64,000 bases of DNA from Marinilabiliales bacterium (GTDB lineage Bacteria; Bacteroidota; Bacteroidia; Bacteroidales; ML635J-15). Location of the stretch: contig PKTB01000005.1 in NCBI GenBank assembly GCA_002869385.1, positions 62,001 to 126,000 of the forward strand. The letters are read 5' to 3'. Positions 62,795-64,000 of this stretch are shown in pieces. Both the position numbers and the translations under genes were made by a program. The notes under the pieces were generated by a model. That model had not been told where the DNA came from and searched no databases. It saw nothing but the letters and a program-made list of their open reading frames with translations. Position 1 is the stretch's first letter; every line of letters begins with the position of its first letter.

Positions 62795-63634
62795 TTACTC
62801 ATAATATTCTATTTCTCTTACTGTTGCGCCAAAACGATCTTTTTCGTGAGAGGTCTCATAACGAATAATCCAATTACCATAATCATCGAATTTATAGCTG
62901 TAACACACAAAACTCTCATTATAAATCGTGTCAGCTTTATACCAAAATATAGTCCTCGATATTACCTCGCCATTATCATCAAAATATGTATGATATTTAT
63001 GATCGATCGCCCCATAATGAAAGTCCTTTCTTATCATACTGTTTACAGTAGTATCATAAAAAAATATTGAATATCCTACAATCTCATTTGTTTCATTTAA
63101 GTAATCATACTCTTTTGCAAGTCTGTTTGCTTCGTCATAAATGCATATCTTAGTACTTACCGGATCATCTTCATACATAGAATGATATGTTTTAACAAGC
63201 GGTTTTCCCAAAGAATCATATGTTTCAATGTCCCACCAGCCTCCTCCACAGCTTTTATAATAATCATGAGTTTTAACATTTTCATTGAACTCAATTGTAT
63301 TATCCCAATAAATCAATTCATCGTTTAATCCTAATTTACCATTGATAATCTCACCACCGCAAACATATGAATACATTTTCTTCACTTTCCCATTCAAAGT
63401 AAATACTTCTCCATTAATATCATATTTTGTAACATCCTTGTCAACATTTTCAAGAACCGACAAATCCAAATTAACAGTGTCTATTGTATCATTTATCACA
63501 ATTATAGTTGATGTATCATTTGCGACAGACTCTTTTTGATCATTATACCCGCTAGTGTTTTGCTGTCTATTATTGCACGAAATGTTTATTATTACTAATA
63601 TAAACAAAAGGATAAAAATCAGAATTTTTCTCAT
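62795..63634 (-). CDS. Lipoprotein with YD-like beta repeats, function unknown
   Basis: A 279-residue lipoprotein with signal MRKILIFILLFILVIIN, lipobox ISC and lipidated Cys20. After a low-complexity linker it has VFTLNGKVKKMYSYVCGG and hairpin repeats such as IETYDSLGKPLVKTYHS, CIYDEANRLAKEYDY and YKFDDYGNWIIRYET. It is 34 bp upstream of the 62035 gene and 16 bp after rsmE in transcription order, so all three may be one operon. Related to its neighbour by repeat pattern. Confidence 0.65.
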   Translation of the reverse strand: MRKILIFILLFILVIINISCNNRQQNTSGYNDQKESVANDTSTIIVINDTIDTVNLDLSVLENVDKDVTKYDINGEVFTLNGKVKKMYSYVCGGEIINGKLGLNDELIYWDNTIEFNENVKTHDYYKSCGGGWWDIETYDSLGKPLVKTYHSMYEDDPVSTKICIYDEANRLAKEYDYLNETNEIVGYSIFFYDTTVNSMIRKDFHYGAIDHKYHTYFDDNGEVISRTIFWYKADTIYNESFVCYSYKFDDYGNWIIRYETSHEKDRFGATVREIEYYE

Positions 63635-63650
63635 GGTTGGTTGGTTAAAT

Positions 63651-64000
63651 TTATATTTGGCTGATTATTGATACAATATCAGAGGCAACTACGCATGCAG
63701 TTTCAGTTCTTAACCGACTTCTACCTAGCGATACCGGAATAAAACCTGCATCTTTTGACATTTGAATTTCATCTGCATTAAAATCTCCTTCCGGACCAAT
63801 AAGGATTAAATAGCTCCCCTCCTTTTTGAGGAGATTCCCAAGGTAAATCTTATCATCATGTTCCTCACAATGAGCAATAAACTTTTGTACTTCTCCAAAA
63901 CCCTGCATAATAAACTTATCAAAATTTACTTGCTCATTAATAATAGGATGATATTATTTATATGATTGCTTCATTGCAGATTCTGCTACACGATTTAATC
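63651..64000 (-). CDS. rsmE: 16S rRNA m3U1498 methyltransferase, C-terminal part, interrupted by in-frame TAA (partial)
   Basis: SPOUT-family methyltransferase acting on 16S rRNA U1498. Visible here are RVAESAMKQS, YLILIGPEGDFNADEIQM (the knotted SAM site) and PVSLGRSRLRTETACVVA. The N-terminal PUA-like domain lies beyond position 64000. The codon at 63954-63956 is TAA in KQSYK-stop-YHPIINEQ. Ser, Thr, Ala or Glu is usual there, so TCA or GAA to TAA fits the G:C to T:A pattern. The frame is open on both sides. Confidence 0.85.

Overview
The window is a stretch of an AT-rich, gene-dense bacterial chromosome that I place in Bacteroidota (Bacteroidales/Marinilabiliales-like). The reasons are: promoters of the Bacteroidota type (TTTG, about 19 bp, TAnnTTTG); a papain-like protease with a type IX secretion (T9SS) C-terminal sorting tail; OmpA/PD40/SPOR envelope proteins; one-subunit glycyl-tRNA synthetase; and the order rpsU-xerC-hpf-tRNAs-tuf-secE-nusG-rplKAJL-rpoBC-DUF3467. 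I see no prophage, integrase island, CRISPR array or intact insertion sequence.

Layout. 1-5.0 kb: 5' end of glyS, an outer-membrane-type protein, a large MORN-repeat secreted protein, a small secreted protein and a LuxE-like acyl-protein synthetase. 5.0-9.2 kb: rpiB, a UPF0104 membrane protein, and the run kdsB-glycosyltransferase-rnhB. 9.2-13.8 kb: a four-helix membrane protein, then a potassium module of TrkH, a KdpD-like sensor kinase and a KdpE-like regulator. 13.9-21 kb: C1 protease, asnB, fumC, alpha/beta hydrolase, pheS. 21.3-27.6 kb: dnaE, trxA, sufE, a SufT-like DUF59 gene and a Wzx-like flippase. 27.9-40.2 kb: trigger factor, tRNA-Leu, radical SAM protein, OmpA lipoprotein, dxs, PorE-like protein, dnaG, HD phosphohydrolase, a pseudo-metallopeptidase and a lipoprotein. 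40.3-55.1 kb (all minus strand): the transcription/translation supercluster with five tRNAs. 55.2-64 kb: phosphoglucosamine mutase family, S66 carboxypeptidase, a lipoprotein, three short SSB paralogues with a four-helix-bundle gene and 7-bp repeats, acyl-CoA dehydrogenase, two related secreted proteins and the start of rsmE.

The most striking property is not one gene. Fifteen genes, including rpoC, nusG, glyS, dnaG, dxs and tig, are each cut by a single in-frame stop (9 TAA, 5 TAG, 1 TGA) with the reading frame intact on both sides. Every one can be explained by one G:C to T:A transversion (mostly Glu to stop or Ser to stop, and Gly to TGA in asnB). Missense changes with the same signature fall on near-invariant residues of RpoB, RpoC, AsnB, RpiB, the GlmM-family mutase and the sensor kinase. 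Because essential genes are hit and all three stops are also normal terminators here, I read this as oxidative-damage-like or low-coverage sequence error (or a hypermutated, non-viable template), not as recoding. I therefore annotate the interrupted genes across their full span.
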